This document shows positions 47,987 to 56,980 of a DNA stretch of 64,000 nt, piece after piece. Source of the DNA: Mesorhizobium sp. WSM3862 (GTDB lineage: Bacteria; Pseudomonadota; Alphaproteobacteria; Rhizobiales; Rhizobiaceae); NCBI RefSeq assembly GCF_002294985.1, contig NZ_NSGE01000005.1:201001-265000 (forward strand). The letters run 5' to 3'. The position numbers were made by a program, and so were the translations under genes. Below the pieces are notes generated by a model. It made no database searches and had not been told where the DNA came from. It saw only the letters and a list, made by a program, of their open reading frames with translations. How positions within the stretch are numbered: position 1 is the first letter of the stretch; each line of letters starts with the position of its first letter.

Positions 47987-49006
47987 TCAGGCCGTGTGTC
48001 GCACAACAACCTTGGGCGTCATGCCGATTACGACGCGGTCATCGAGCGCTCGCCGCCCGTTGAGCAGGTCGAGCACCAGCTCGGCGACGCGGATGCCGAT
48101 CTCATGCGCGCCGACGTCGATCGTGGTGATCGAAGGCACCGACTGCTCGGCGAGATCATAGGCGCCGAAGCCGGCAATCGCCACGTCGTCCGGCACGCGG
48201 ATGCCGCGTCGAACGCATTCCATCAGGGCGCCGAAGGCGGAGAGGTCGGACACGCACATCACCGCTTGTGTATCCGGCCAGCTCGAGATCATCTCGACCA
48301 TGGCGGTCGCGCCCTCGCGCATCGAGATCGGCGGCACGCCGGAGGCAATCACGCGCGAAGCGTCGAGGCCGCGGTCCTCCAGCGCCGCGACGAAGCCGCG
48401 CCGGCGGTCCAGGCCGCGGGTGTCCCGCGAGGTGTCGCCACCGATAAAGCCCAGCCTCGAATAGCCGCGCTGGACGAGATGATCGACCATCAGCCGCCCG
48501 GCATCGGCATTGGAAAAGCCGACGACGTGGCCGATGGGATCGGCTGGCAAATCCCAGGTCTCCACCACCGGAACGCCGGCATTTGCCAGCAGCTTGCGGC
48601 AGCGCGGCGTGTGCCGGCCGCCGGTGACGATGATCGCCTCCGGGCGCCGCTGCAGCAATTGCCCGACCAGGCGTTCCTCCTCCTCGACATTATAGTCGGT
48701 GAAGCCGAGCAGGATCTCCAGCCCGCTGTCGCGCAGGCCCTCGGTCATCCCGCGCACCGTGTCGGCGAAGTTGGCGTTGTTGATCGAAGGGATCGTCGCG
48801 GCCACGAACCCCGACCGCCGCGACGACAGGTTGGCGGCGATGCTGTCGAAGACATAGCCGAGCTCTTCAGCCGCCTTTAGGATGCGGTCGCGCGTATCGG
48901 CGCTGACCGAAGCGTCGCGCTTGAAAGCGCGCGACACGGTCATCGTCGAGACGTTGGCGCGATGCGCGACATCGGCCATGGTTGGCCGTTTGGGCGAAGA
49001 TTGCAT
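47987..49006 (-). CDS. LacI-family regulator of the sugar-acid locus
   Basis: The 339-residue protein has the LacI helix-turn-helix at its N-terminus (TMADVAHRANVSTMTVSRAF), the hinge helix (about 45-60) and a periplasmic-binding-protein-like effector domain. It belongs to the GntR/IdnR-like group that senses gluconate-type ligands. Three near-identical palindromes in the locus, one just before this gene, are its likely operators. It is the last gene of the minus-strand unit and may be transcribed both with the dehydrogenases and alone. Confidence 0.92.
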   Translation of the reverse strand: MQSSPKRPTMADVAHRANVSTMTVSRAFKRDASVSADTRDRILKAAEELGYVFDSIAANLSSRRSGFVAATIPSINNANFADTVRGMTEGLRDSGLEILLGFTDYNVEEEERLVGQLLQRRPEAIIVTGGRHTPRCRKLLANAGVPVVETWDLPADPIGHVVGFSNADAGRLMVDHLVQRGYSRLGFIGGDTSRDTRGLDRRRGFVAALEDRGLDASRVIASGVPPISMREGATAMVEMISSWPDTQAVMCVSDLSAFGALMECVRRGIRVPDDVAIAGFGAYDLAEQSVPSITTIDVGAHEIGIRVAELVLDLLNGRRALDDRVVIGMTPKVVVRHTA

Positions 49007-49012
49007 AGCCGT

Positions 49013-49028
49013 ACGTTATCGATATCAC
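49013..49028 (-). promoter_or_regulatory. LacI-type operator before the regulator gene
   Basis: ACGTTATCGATATCAC keeps the core TTATCGATA of the palindromes at 44162 and 51129 and lies 7 bp before the lacI start, so it would allow autoregulation. The outer bases are less well kept. Confidence 0.6.
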
Positions 49029-49054
49029 GGCGGAATGCAACGCGCCGTTGCAGC

Positions 49055-50089
49055 TCACGCAAACGCGATCTGGACCTTCATCGCCTGGCTGCGGTCGTTG
49101 GCGAGCTCGAAGCCGGAAAGCGCCTCGTCGACCGGCACCGAGTGGGTGATCAGCGGCTTCACGTCGATCAGCCCCTTGCGCATCAGCTCAACGCCGACGG
49201 CGAATTCGGGATGGAAGCGGAACGAGCCGTTGATCGATAGTTCCTTGGCGGTCACCGTCGACATCGGCAGTGCCATCTCGGCGCCGCCGAGGCCGAGCTG
49301 GACGATGGTGCCGCGCGGACGCAGCGCCGCGATGCCTTGCGCCAGCGCCGCCGCCGCGCCCGAACATTCGTAAAGGATGTCGAACGTTCCCTTGTCGGCA
49401 AGGTAGGGCGCAAATCCTTCCGGCTCGCTTCGGGTGTTGATGGTCTTGTCGGCGCCGGCGCGCATGGCCATCGACAGCGTGAAATCGACGATGTCGACGG
49501 CGACGATCTCGGCGGCACCGGCGCGGCGCGCGCTGATGATCGACAGCAGGCCGATCGGCCCGCAGCCTGTGACCAGCACGCGCTTGCCCAGCATCTCTCC
49601 GGCCCGGCGCGTCGCGTGCAGACAGACCGCCAGCGGTTCGGCCATCGCCGCCTCGCCGGCGGTCAAGCCGTCGGCCGGGACGCACTGAATCGCGTCCGCC
49701 ACCAGCATTTCACGAAACGCGCCCTGGATATGCGGGAACGGCATGGCGCTGCCGTAGAAGCGCATGTTGAGGCACTGGTTGTGCATGCCCTCGCGGCAAT
49801 AGCGGCAGCTGTAGCAGGGTCGCGACGGAGACACGGCGACGAGCTGTCCCGTCTGCAGTCCACTCACTCCCGGCCCGAGGCTCTCGATCACGCCGGAGAC
49901 TTCGTGGCCGAGGATCATCGGCTCCTTCAGGCGCACCGTTCCGAAGCCGCCGTGATTGTAGTAGTGCAGGTCGCTGCCGCAGATGCCGCCGGCGGCAAGA
50001 CGCAACAGCACCTGGCCCGGACCCGGCTCCTCGACCGGACGGTCCTCGATGCGCAGGTCTTTGGCGGCGTGGATGACGATCGACTTCAT
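49055..50089 (-). CDS. Zinc-dependent alcohol dehydrogenase, L-idonate 5-dehydrogenase-like
   Basis: The 344-residue medium-chain dehydrogenase has the catalytic zinc ligands GGICGSDLHYY and GHEVSGVIE, the structural zinc cluster CYSCRYCREGMHNQC and the NAD(P) motif VTGCGPIGLLSI. The details (DLHYYNHGGFG, SPSRPCYSC) match L-idonate 5-dehydrogenase, which oxidises L-idonate to 5-keto-D-gluconate. In context with an SDR and gluconokinase this fits the E. coli IdnD-IdnO-IdnK scheme. The substrate is inferred. Confidence 0.87.
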   Translation of the reverse strand: MKSIVIHAAKDLRIEDRPVEEPGPGQVLLRLAAGGICGSDLHYYNHGGFGTVRLKEPMILGHEVSGVIESLGPGVSGLQTGQLVAVSPSRPCYSCRYCREGMHNQCLNMRFYGSAMPFPHIQGAFREMLVADAIQCVPADGLTAGEAAMAEPLAVCLHATRRAGEMLGKRVLVTGCGPIGLLSIISARRAGAAEIVAVDIVDFTLSMAMRAGADKTINTRSEPEGFAPYLADKGTFDILYECSGAAAALAQGIAALRPRGTIVQLGLGGAEMALPMSTVTAKELSINGSFRFHPEFAVGVELMRKGLIDVKPLITHSVPVDEALSGFELANDRSQAMKVQIAFA

Positions 50090-50150
50090 GGCAGGCTAAC
50101 TCCTCGGACTGTGCAGGCAGGCTTTGCGTGAAAACTTGCGTAAAACAATT

Positions 50151-51098
50151 TCACAGCACCGGCGTCAGCAACGGCTGGCCAGCAAAATGGGCGGCAAGGT
50201 TGTCGCGTACCAGCTTGCCCATCGCCTTGCGTGTCTCGATGGTGCCCGACGCATGGTGCGGCTGCAAAAGGACGTTGTCGAGCGCCAGGAACCGCGGATT
50301 GAGCTTCGGCTCGCCCTCGAAAACGTCGAGCGCGGCAGACCCCAGCGCCTTCTTCTCGAGCGCATCGAGCAGCGCATCCTCGTCGATATTGGAGGCGCGC
50401 GAAATGTTGATCAGCATGCCGTCCTCGCCAAGCGCCGCGATCACCTCCCTGTTGACGATGTGACGCGTGGCGGCGGAGGCGGCCAGCGTCACGAACAGGA
50501 AATCCGAACGCCTGGCCAACGGGACCGGATCGGCCACGAATTTCCAGTCCGAGGCGAAATCCTTCGGCCCGACATCGCTGTAGGCGATGTCCATGCCGAA
50601 GCCGGCAAGACGCTTGGCCACCTCATAGCCGATGCGGCCAAGGCCGAGCACGCCGGCCCGCCGGCCCCAGACGCGGCGCTTGAGCGGATAGAGCCCCTTC
50701 GCCGCCCAACTCCCGTCGCGCACCCAGCGCTCCGCGCCGATCATGCCGCGCGACAGGCACAGCATCATTGCGATGCCGAGATCGGCGACGTCGTTGGTCA
50801 ACACATCAGGCGTATTGGTGACCCGCACGCCGCGCTCCCGGCACGCCGACAGATCGACCGCGTCGAAGCCGACGCCGTAGACGGAGACGACCTCGAGCGC
50901 CGGGCAGGCCTCGATCATGGCGCGGTTCGCGCCGAGTTCGCCGCGGGTGGCGATGGCGCGGACCTGCGGCCCGACGTCGGCGAGGAAGGACGGCTTGTCC
51001 TCGGCCGCGAAATAACGATGCACCACGAAGGCTTCGTTGAGCGGCACCTCGTCCCACGCGGGATAAGGTCCAACCTGAAGGATATGGGGCCGCTGCAT
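50151..51098 (-). CDS. D-isomer-specific 2-hydroxyacid dehydrogenase (GhrB/2-ketogluconate reductase-like)
   Basis: The 315-residue enzyme has the Rossmann motif GLGRIGYEVAKRLAGFGMD and the catalytic Arg (NISRAS), Glu (FEGEP) and His (QPHHASGT) of the family. Related proteins reduce glyoxylate, hydroxypyruvate or 2-keto-D-gluconate with NADPH. Here it would feed 2-keto-gluconate-type acids into gluconate. It is the first gene of the minus-strand unit with the idonate-type dehydrogenase and lacI, and its start is 31 bp from the operator. Confidence 0.87.
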   Translation of the reverse strand: MQRPHILQVGPYPAWDEVPLNEAFVVHRYFAAEDKPSFLADVGPQVRAIATRGELGANRAMIEACPALEVVSVYGVGFDAVDLSACRERGVRVTNTPDVLTNDVADLGIAMMLCLSRGMIGAERWVRDGSWAAKGLYPLKRRVWGRRAGVLGLGRIGYEVAKRLAGFGMDIAYSDVGPKDFASDWKFVADPVPLARRSDFLFVTLAASAATRHIVNREVIAALGEDGMLINISRASNIDEDALLDALEKKALGSAALDVFEGEPKLNPRFLALDNVLLQPHHASGTIETRKAMGKLVRDNLAAHFAGQPLLTPVL

Positions 51099-51113
51099 CG
51101 GTTTTCACTCCAC

Positions 51114-51144
51114 TTGACTTGACAGCTGATGTTATCGATAACAT
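51114..51144. promoter_or_regulatory. Promoter region and LacI-type operator between divergent dehydrogenase genes
   Basis: ATGTTATCGATAACAT at 51129-51144 is a perfect 16-bp palindrome, the best of three in this locus. TTGACT (51114) and TTGACA (51119) just upstream are -35-like for the plus-strand genes. It sits between the 2-hydroxyacid dehydrogenase (minus) and SDR (plus) genes, so one site can control both units. Confidence 0.85.
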
Positions 51145-51176
51145 AAAACGGACAGCGACGAGAGGCAATCGAGAAA

Positions 51177-51932
51177 ATGTCGTCCACCTTGTTCGATCTC
51201 ACCGGGCGCACCGCGCTCGTCACCGGCTCCTCGCAAGGCATCGGCCTTGCATTGGCAAAGGGGCTCGCCGGTGCCGGGGCCAAAGTGGTCCTCAACGGCC
51301 GCGACGAGGCAAAACTCGCCGTTGCGGCCGCGCAAATCCCCGGCGCTGCGACGCTCGCCTTCGATGCGACCGACCATGATGCGGTACGCGCCGCCATCGA
51401 TGCGTTCGAGCAGGCTCAAGGAGCGATCGACATCCTCGTCAACAATGCCGGCATGCAGTTCCGCACGCCGCTCGAGGACTTTCCCGCCGACGCGTTCGAG
51501 CGCCTGCTGCAGACCAACGTCGCCAGCGTCTTCCATGTCGGCCAGGCCGTGGCGCGCCACATGATTAGGCGCGGCCGCGGCAAGATCATCAACATCGCCA
51601 GCGTGCAGACCGCGCTCGCCCGGCCGGGTATCGCGCCTTACACGGCGACCAAGGGCGCGGTCGGCAATCTCACAAAGGGCATGGCGACCGACTGGGCCAG
51701 GCACGGCCTGCAATGCAACGCCATCGCGCCCGGTTATTTCGACACGCCGCTCAACGCGGCCCTTGTCGCCGACCCGGCCTTCAGCGCCTGGCTCGAAAAG
51801 CGCACGCCGGCCGGCCGCTGGGGCAAGGTCGAAGAACTGGTCGGCGCCTGCGTCTTCCTGGCGTCCGATGCCTCTTCCTTTGTCAACGGACATGTCCTCT
51901 ATGTCGATGGCGGCATCACAGCTTCGATCTGA
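51177..51932 (+). CDS. Short-chain dehydrogenase, gluconate 5-dehydrogenase-like
   Basis: The 251-residue SDR has the cofactor motif TGSSQGIGLALAKGL, NNAGMQ and the catalytic Ser-Tyr-Lys in IASVQTALARPGIAPYTATK. It resembles IdnO/Gno, which reduces 5-keto-D-gluconate to D-gluconate with NADPH. It follows the perfect operator and overlaps the kinase gene, so it is the first gene of the plus-strand catabolic unit. Confidence 0.88.
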   Translation: MSSTLFDLTGRTALVTGSSQGIGLALAKGLAGAGAKVVLNGRDEAKLAVAAAQIPGAATLAFDATDHDAVRAAIDAFEQAQGAIDILVNNAGMQFRTPLEDFPADAFERLLQTNVASVFHVGQAVARHMIRRGRGKIINIASVQTALARPGIAPYTATKGAVGNLTKGMATDWARHGLQCNAIAPGYFDTPLNAALVADPAFSAWLEKRTPAGRWGKVEELVGACVFLASDASSFVNGHVLYVDGGITASI

Positions 51933-52437
51933 CCTGCCGCCGCGCATGGTCGTCATGGGCGTCACCGGTTCGGGCAAAACGACGGTCGGCGAGGCGCTGG
52001 CCCGTGCGATCCAGGCGACGTATGTGGATGGCGACAAGCTGCACCCCGAGGCCAACATCGCCAAGATGAGCGCAGGCATTCCGCTTGACGACGCCGACAG
52101 GTGGCCGTGGCTGGCGAAAGTCGGCGGAACGCTGAGGCTGCAGCCCGCACCGGTCATCGTCGGTTGTTCGGCGCTGAAGCGCGCCTATCGCGATTTCATC
52201 ACCGAGCACGCCCGCGCGCCGGTGCTGTTCATCTATCTCGATGGTTCGCGTGAACTGATTTCCTGGCGCATGAGCGAGCGCACCGGCCATTTCATGCCGA
52301 CCAGCCTGCTCGACAGCCAGTTCGCGACGCTGGAAGTGCCAGGCAAGGACGAGAATGCGATCGCGGTGGCGATCGACGCACCGCTCGAAAAGATTGTCGC
52401 GGACATAACATCCAGATTTGAGGAGCGACCGTCATGA
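51907..52437 (+). CDS. gntK: Gluconokinase
   Basis: This protein of about 176 residues is a P-loop kinase of the GntK/IdnK family: VMGVTGSGKTTVGEALA, YVDGDKLHPEANIAKMSAGI, PLDDADRWPWL, CSALKRAYRDF and TGHFMPTSLLDSQF. It phosphorylates D-gluconate to 6-phosphogluconate for the Entner-Doudoroff or pentose phosphate pathway. Start 51907 overlaps the SDR end by 26 bp; ATG 51946 (163 residues) is possible but leaves few residues before the P-loop. It overlaps the next gene by 4 bp. Confidence 0.92.
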   Translation: MAASQLRSDLPPRMVVMGVTGSGKTTVGEALARAIQATYVDGDKLHPEANIAKMSAGIPLDDADRWPWLAKVGGTLRLQPAPVIVGCSALKRAYRDFITEHARAPVLFIYLDGSRELISWRMSERTGHFMPTSLLDSQFATLEVPGKDENAIAVAIDAPLEKIVADITSRFEERPS

Positions 52438-53321
52438 CCAACATAGTCGCGCTAATCGGCGCTGGTGCCATGGGCGGAGCGATCGGCGAACGCCTGCTCG
52501 CTACCGGCAACCGGCTCTTCGTGTTTGATCTCGACACGGTCAAGGTGGAAACGCTGGTTGCGAAGGGCGCCAGCGCCGCGGCCAGCGCGGCCGCGGCCGC
52601 CGCAGCGGCCGACTTCGTCATCCTCAGCCTCAATTCCGCTGCGATCGTGCGCCGCGCCGTGTTCGGCGATGGCGGCGTCGTCGCCGGCGCGAAGCCCGGC
52701 ACGCTGATCATCGACATGTCGTCTATCGACCCCGACGCGACGCGCCAGCTGGCGGCGGACGCCGCCGAAATGAGTCTGCGCTGGGTCGACTCTCCGCTCT
52801 CGGGCGGGGCGCCGAAAGCCCTCGTCGGCGAGCTGACGCTGATGGCCGGCGGCAAGGCGGAAGATGTGGCGGACGCGCACAAGGTGCTCCACCACGTCGC
52901 CAGCAACTATACGCATATGGGCCCGGCCGGTGCGGGGCAAACGACGAAGCTGATCAACCAGGTGCTCTGCGCCCTGAACTTCATGGCTGTGGCGGAAGCG
53001 ACCCGGCTGGCGCTCGATGCCGGCGTCGACGCGCTCAAGATCCCGCAGGCGCTGAAAGGCGGCCGCGGCGACAGCGCCATTCTGCAGGAATACCTGCCGC
53101 GTTTTGCGACCCTCGACTACCGGCGCACCGGCCGCATCGACAACATGGTCAAGGACCTCAACGCCGCGCAGGACCTGGCGCGGCGCACGCACACCGCAAT
53201 GCCGCTGACGGCCGTCTGCGCCGAAGTGCACCGGCTGTTGACGGCCGCCGGACTGGGTGGCGAGGACCAGGCCGCTTTGATGGAATTTTTCCTACGCAAG
53301 GATGAGGAGCCCGCAGCATGA
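52434..53321 (+). CDS. NAD-binding dehydrogenase of the 3-hydroxyisobutyrate/6-phosphogluconate dehydrogenase superfamily
   Basis: The 295-residue protein has the nucleotide motif LIGAGAMGGAIGERL, the substrate loop DSPLSGGAPKALVGELTLMA and the catalytic Lys in GAGQTTKLINQ. Members act on beta-hydroxyacids such as tartronate semialdehyde, L-threonate or 3-hydroxyisobutyrate. The Ala run near residues 47-60 is unusual. Its substrate in this locus is not clear; it may handle another sugar acid. It overlaps both neighbours by 4 bp. Confidence 0.87.
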   Translation: MTNIVALIGAGAMGGAIGERLLATGNRLFVFDLDTVKVETLVAKGASAAASAAAAAAAADFVILSLNSAAIVRRAVFGDGGVVAGAKPGTLIIDMSSIDPDATRQLAADAAEMSLRWVDSPLSGGAPKALVGELTLMAGGKAEDVADAHKVLHHVASNYTHMGPAGAGQTTKLINQVLCALNFMAVAEATRLALDAGVDALKIPQALKGGRGDSAILQEYLPRFATLDYRRTGRIDNMVKDLNAAQDLARRTHTAMPLTAVCAEVHRLLTAAGLGGEDQAALMEFFLRKDEEPAA

Positions 53322-53659
53322 TCACACGCTATGCGCTGTTTGAAGGCAAGGTGAAGGACGGCCAGACCGAAGCCTTCCGCGAGGATGTGATCAGAACCGT
53401 CCTGCCGAAGTGGAAGGCTTTCCCGGGCGCGCTAGACGTACGCGTCAGCTTTGCCGAGAAGCGCGACGATGGCGCGCCGGAATTCCCGATGATCCTGGCA
53501 ATCAACTATCGCGACATGGCCGCGGTCGAGGCCGCGCTCGCGAGCCCCGCCCGCGCGGAATCTCGCGCCGCGACCGAGGCTGTTCTGGGCAAATATTTCG
53601 AGGGACGCATTCACCACCACGTCACCATCGCAAACGAGTTTTCCCTGTCGACGGATTGA
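53318..53659 (+). CDS. Small ferredoxin-fold (EthD/Dabb-like) protein
   Basis: The 113-residue protein has a beta-alpha-beta-beta pattern: RYALFEGKVKDGQTEAFRED, FPGALDVRVSF, FPMILAINYRDMAAVEAAL and a C-terminal HHHVTIANEF. It resembles dimeric alpha-beta barrel proteins (EthD or stress-responsive A/B barrel). In sugar-acid operons such proteins may help an isomerase or mutarotase step; here this is inference. It ends the plus-strand unit. Confidence 0.68.
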   Translation: MITRYALFEGKVKDGQTEAFREDVIRTVLPKWKAFPGALDVRVSFAEKRDDGAPEFPMILAINYRDMAAVEAALASPARAESRAATEAVLGKYFEGRIHHHVTIANEFSLSTD

Positions 53660-53784
53660 CGTGCTTAAATCTGCCCCTGAGCCCTAAATGCGCAGGCAAG
53701 ACAGGCAGCCGCACCAACGAAATCTTAATGTAAATCAAGCGTAATCCCGACTGTTAAAATTGTGCGTTTGGGTTGGGGTTACGC

Positions 53785-56115
53785 ATGCCGGAGTATTCCT
53801 CCTTCATCCGGTCGATCCGGGTCCGCTATATTTCGGGATTGCTCGTCTTTGCCCTGGCCTCGGCGGCCGTCATGTTCGCGCTCAACCGCGTGAACTCATA
53901 CCGCCACGAGGTCGCTGCCTTGAGCGCCAATTTCGTCATCTTCTCGCGCGACCTGCGCAACGCCACCAATTTCGCCGAGACGACCGGAACCGTGTGGCGG
54001 GCCGAGACCCGCGATGGGCTGACCGCAGCCGCGCGCGGCCATTCCGAACGGCTGATGGGCGAGATCGAAATCCTGAACGCGCAGCTCGCGGCGATCAGGC
54101 CGCGGCTGTCGAAGAATACGCTCAATGCGCTCGAATCCGCTTCGGTGAACGACGATCTGTTCTGGTCGGCGCGCGACATGGTGCGCAATTTCAACCTGAT
54201 GTCGGTGGCCCAGACAGTCGACGAATGGAGCTACCGCGAGATCCGCAACCAGAACGATCTTTTCGCCCAGCCGATGCTGGTTCGCGTGCGCACCGCGCTC
54301 GATGACGAGCGGCGCCTCGCCGATGCCGCCAGCGACCGGCTGCTCCTATGGGCGAGCGGTCTGCTGATCGCCGTCATCGCCATCGCCGCGGTTCTGATCT
54401 TCCGGCCGATGGAGAACGCGATCCGCCGCGCCTTCGCCGAAACCGCAGCATCGTTGTTCAAGGCCGAGGCGGCCGACCGGGCCAAGTCGGAATTCCTCGC
54501 CAATATGAGCCATGAGATCCGCACGCCGATGAACGGCGTGCTCGGCATGGCCGAGCTTCTCGCCAAGACCGAGCTGACGCCGCGCCAGAAGACCTTCACC
54601 GACGTCATCGTCAAATCCGGCAACGCGCTGCTCACCATCATCAACGACATTCTCGATTTCTCGAAGATCAATGCCGGCCAGCTGACGCTCGACCCCGCCC
54701 CGTTCCGCCTGGCCGAAGCGGTCGAGGACGTGGCCACCCTGGTCTCGGCCCGCGTTGCCGAAAAGAACCTCGAGCTCATCGTGCGCGTCGACCCGCGCCT
54801 ACCTGGCTTCGTCGTCGGCGACGCCGGCCGTTTCCGCCAGATCGTTACCAACCTGCTCGGCAATGCGGTGAAGTTCACCGAGAAGGGGCATGTGCTGATC
54901 GATGTCGGCGGCGATGTGATCGACGGAACCGTCCAGCTCAAGGTCCGCGTCGAGGACACCGGCATCGGCATCCCCGCCGAGAAGCTGCAGAGCGTGTTCG
55001 AGAAATTCGCCCAGGTCGACGGCTCGTCCACCCGTCGTCACGAAGGCACCGGGCTCGGCCTTGCCATCTCCGCCCGCCTCGTCGACCTGATGGGCGGCAA
55101 GATCGGCGTTGAAAGCGAGATCGGCCGCGGCTCGGTCTTCTGGTTCGCCGTACCGCTGCCGGCACACAATCAGCAAGCGCGCGACGAGATCGTGCCGGTC
55201 GACGTCACCGGCGCCCGCGTCCTGGTCATCGACGACAACCCGGTCAATCGCGAGATCCTGCTCGAGCAGCTGCGCAGCTGGAGCTTCGACTGCGCCGCGG
55301 CCGAAAGCGGCGCCGTCGGCCTCGCCTTTCTCGACCGCGCCTGCCAGCTCGGCGCTTCGGTCGACTGCATCATCCTTGACTACCAGATGCCCGGCATGAA
55401 CGGCGCCGATGTCGCCAAGACGATCGCCGCCGACAGCCGCCTGTCTTCCATTCCGGTCGTGCTGCTCACTTCGGTCGACCAGGTCGATTTCGGCCGACTG
55501 GTGATCGATTTCGGCATCGTCGCGCATCTCACCAAGCCGGCGCGTTCGGCGGTGCTGCTCGGCACCGTGATCTCCGCCATCCAGAAGGCGCGCACGCAAG
55601 GCGGCAAGGCGCATTTCGTGCGCGAGCCGGTCGTCGTCCAGTCGGCTCCGCCGCCCTTCACCGTCATCCGTGGTCCAGCCGTTCCGGTCCTCTCGCCCGA
55701 ACCGGCGGCGGCGCCGAGCGGTCCGATCGATATCCTGATCGCCGAGGACAATGACGTGAACCAATTGGTCTTCGGCCAGATCCTCAACGGCCTCGGCCTC
55801 AGCTATCGCATTGCCGGCAATGGCCGCACCGCGGTTGAGATGTACCGCTCGCTGCGCCCGAGGCTGGTGCTGATGGACGTCTCCATGCCTGAGATGAACG
55901 GTTACGAGGCGACGCGCGCCATCCGCGCCATCGAAGGGCAGAGCGGCAGCCATACGCCGATCATAGGCGTCACCGCGCATGCGCTGAAGGGCGACCGCGA
56001 AAAATGCATGGAAGCCGGCATGGACGACTACCTGCCGAAGCCGGTCTCTCCCGACCGCCTCGGCGCCAAGATCGGCACCTGGCTCAGCGAGACGGTGGCG
56101 GCGAAGACGGCTTGA
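53785..56115 (+). CDS. Membrane-bound hybrid sensor histidine kinase with two receivers
   Basis: The 776-residue protein has two membrane segments (about 16-34 and 186-206) around a helical periplasmic sensor of some 150 residues, a HisKA domain with His at about 243 ([11 protein letters not shown]), an HATPase domain ([23 protein letters not shown]) and receiver domains with acceptor Asp near 532 and 698. From HisKA on it is clearly paralogous to the soluble kinase at 5954-9331, while the sensor differs. The ATG at 53785 was chosen over a TTG at 53773. No partner regulator or Hpt gene is adjacent. It ends one base before the lytic transglycosylase gene. Confidence 0.92.
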   Translation: MPEYSSFIRSIRVRYISGLLVFALASAAVMFALNRVNSYRHEVAALSANFVIFSRDLRNATNFAETTGTVWRAETRDGLTAAARGHSERLMGEIEILNAQLAAIRPRLSKNTLNALESASVNDDLFWSARDMVRNFNLMSVAQTVDEWSYREIRNQNDLFAQPMLVRVRTALDDERRLADAASDRLLLWASGLLIAVIAIAAVLIFRPMENAIRRAFAETAASLFKAEAADRAKSEFLANMSHEIRTPMNGVLGMAELLAKTELTPRQKTFTDVIVKSGNALLTIINDILDFSKINAGQLTLDPAPFRLAEAVEDVATLVSARVAEKNLELIVRVDPRLPGFVVGDAGRFRQIVTNLLGNAVKFTEKGHVLIDVGGDVIDGTVQLKVRVEDTGIGIPAEKLQSVFEKFAQVDGSSTRRHEGTGLGLAISARLVDLMGGKIGVESEIGRGSVFWFAVPLPAHNQQARDEIVPVDVTGARVLVIDDNPVNREILLEQLRSWSFDCAAAESGAVGLAFLDRACQLGASVDCIILDYQMPGMNGADVAKTIAADSRLSSIPVVLLTSVDQVDFGRLVIDFGIVAHLTKPARSAVLLGTVISAIQKARTQGGKAHFVREPVVVQSAPPPFTVIRGPAVPVLSPEPAAAPSGPIDILIAEDNDVNQLVFGQILNGLGLSYRIAGNGRTAVEMYRSLRPRLVLMDVSMPEMNGYEATRAIRAIEGQSGSHTPIIGVTAHALKGDREKCMEAGMDDYLPKPVSPDRLGAKIGTWLSETVAAKTA

Positions 56116-56116
56116 G

Positions 56117-56977
56117 CTACCGATTTCGCATAACCAGGCACGCCCCGCCGACGCTTTGCAGCTTATTGCAGATGCCGTTGGCCTCGGCGCGCGAGTCGGC
56201 ACCGATCCTGACCGCATAGATGCCGCGCCGGCCGATCGGCGTGCGCACGCGGCTGACCACAGGATCATGGCTGCCAAGCAGGGAAGGGAATCGGCCGCGA
56301 ACCCGCAACCACTGACTGATTGCGGCGGAGCGGCGGAAATTGCCGGCCACCTGGACGCCCCACGGCTTGACGTTGATCGAGGCCATGGCGACGGTCCGCG
56401 ACATGATCACCGGCAGCCTGCGGCAGGCGACCGCGAAGCTCATCTTCGGATCGAGCGGCCGGATAGTGCCGGCATAGGCGGTGTCCGAGAACTTGTCGAC
56501 CGGCTCGCCCATGATGTCGAAGACATAGCTTTCGGTCTCCATCGGCAGGAAGCCGCCGGAGGAGAGCCAGCGCGACACACGGTTCTCGCCCGCATTGTAG
56601 GCGGCAGCCGCGAGGCCGAGATTGCCGTAGCCCGCCTTCATCTCGGCAAGATACTTGGCCGAGGCGGGGATCGCCTGCCCGATGTCGAAGGGATCGGCAA
56701 GCCCGCGCAGCTTGGCCGTGCCCGGCATGAACTGGGCGATGCCTTCGGCGCCCACGGGGCTCACCGCATTGGGATCGAAGCGGCTCTCCTTCCAGATCAG
56801 CCGGGCGAAGAAATCCTTGGGCAGGCCATTTTGCTCGGCCTGAGTTTCGATCAGGTCACAGACGCGATTGATCAGCCGTTTTGCGGCCGATCGCGACTGC
56901 GGCGGATCGGCCAATGCCTGACCGGCAGGGATCAGCGCGCAAATCAGGATCAGTGCCGTCCTGAGCAAGCGCTGCAT
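56117..56977 (-). CDS. Lytic murein transglycosylase with C-terminal SPOR-like segment
   Basis: The 286-residue protein has a signal peptide (cleavage near ALA-DP, residue 23) and an SLT domain (about 35-165) with the catalytic Glu in ARLIWKESRFDPNAVSP, GIAQFMPGTA, and AAYNAGENRVSRW. The C-terminal 60 residues have a SPOR-like pattern (GRRGIYAVRIGADSRAEANG) that may bind denuded glycan. It cleaves peptidoglycan in the periplasm. It is 3 bp after ispG on the same strand. Confidence 0.88.
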   Translation of the reverse strand: MQRLLRTALILICALIPAGQALADPPQSRSAAKRLINRVCDLIETQAEQNGLPKDFFARLIWKESRFDPNAVSPVGAEGIAQFMPGTAKLRGLADPFDIGQAIPASAKYLAEMKAGYGNLGLAAAAYNAGENRVSRWLSSGGFLPMETESYVFDIMGEPVDKFSDTAYAGTIRPLDPKMSFAVACRRLPVIMSRTVAMASINVKPWGVQVAGNFRRSAAISQWLRVRGRFPSLLGSHDPVVSRVRTPIGRRGIYAVRIGADSRAEANGICNKLQSVGGACLVMRNR

Positions 56978-56980
56978 GGC

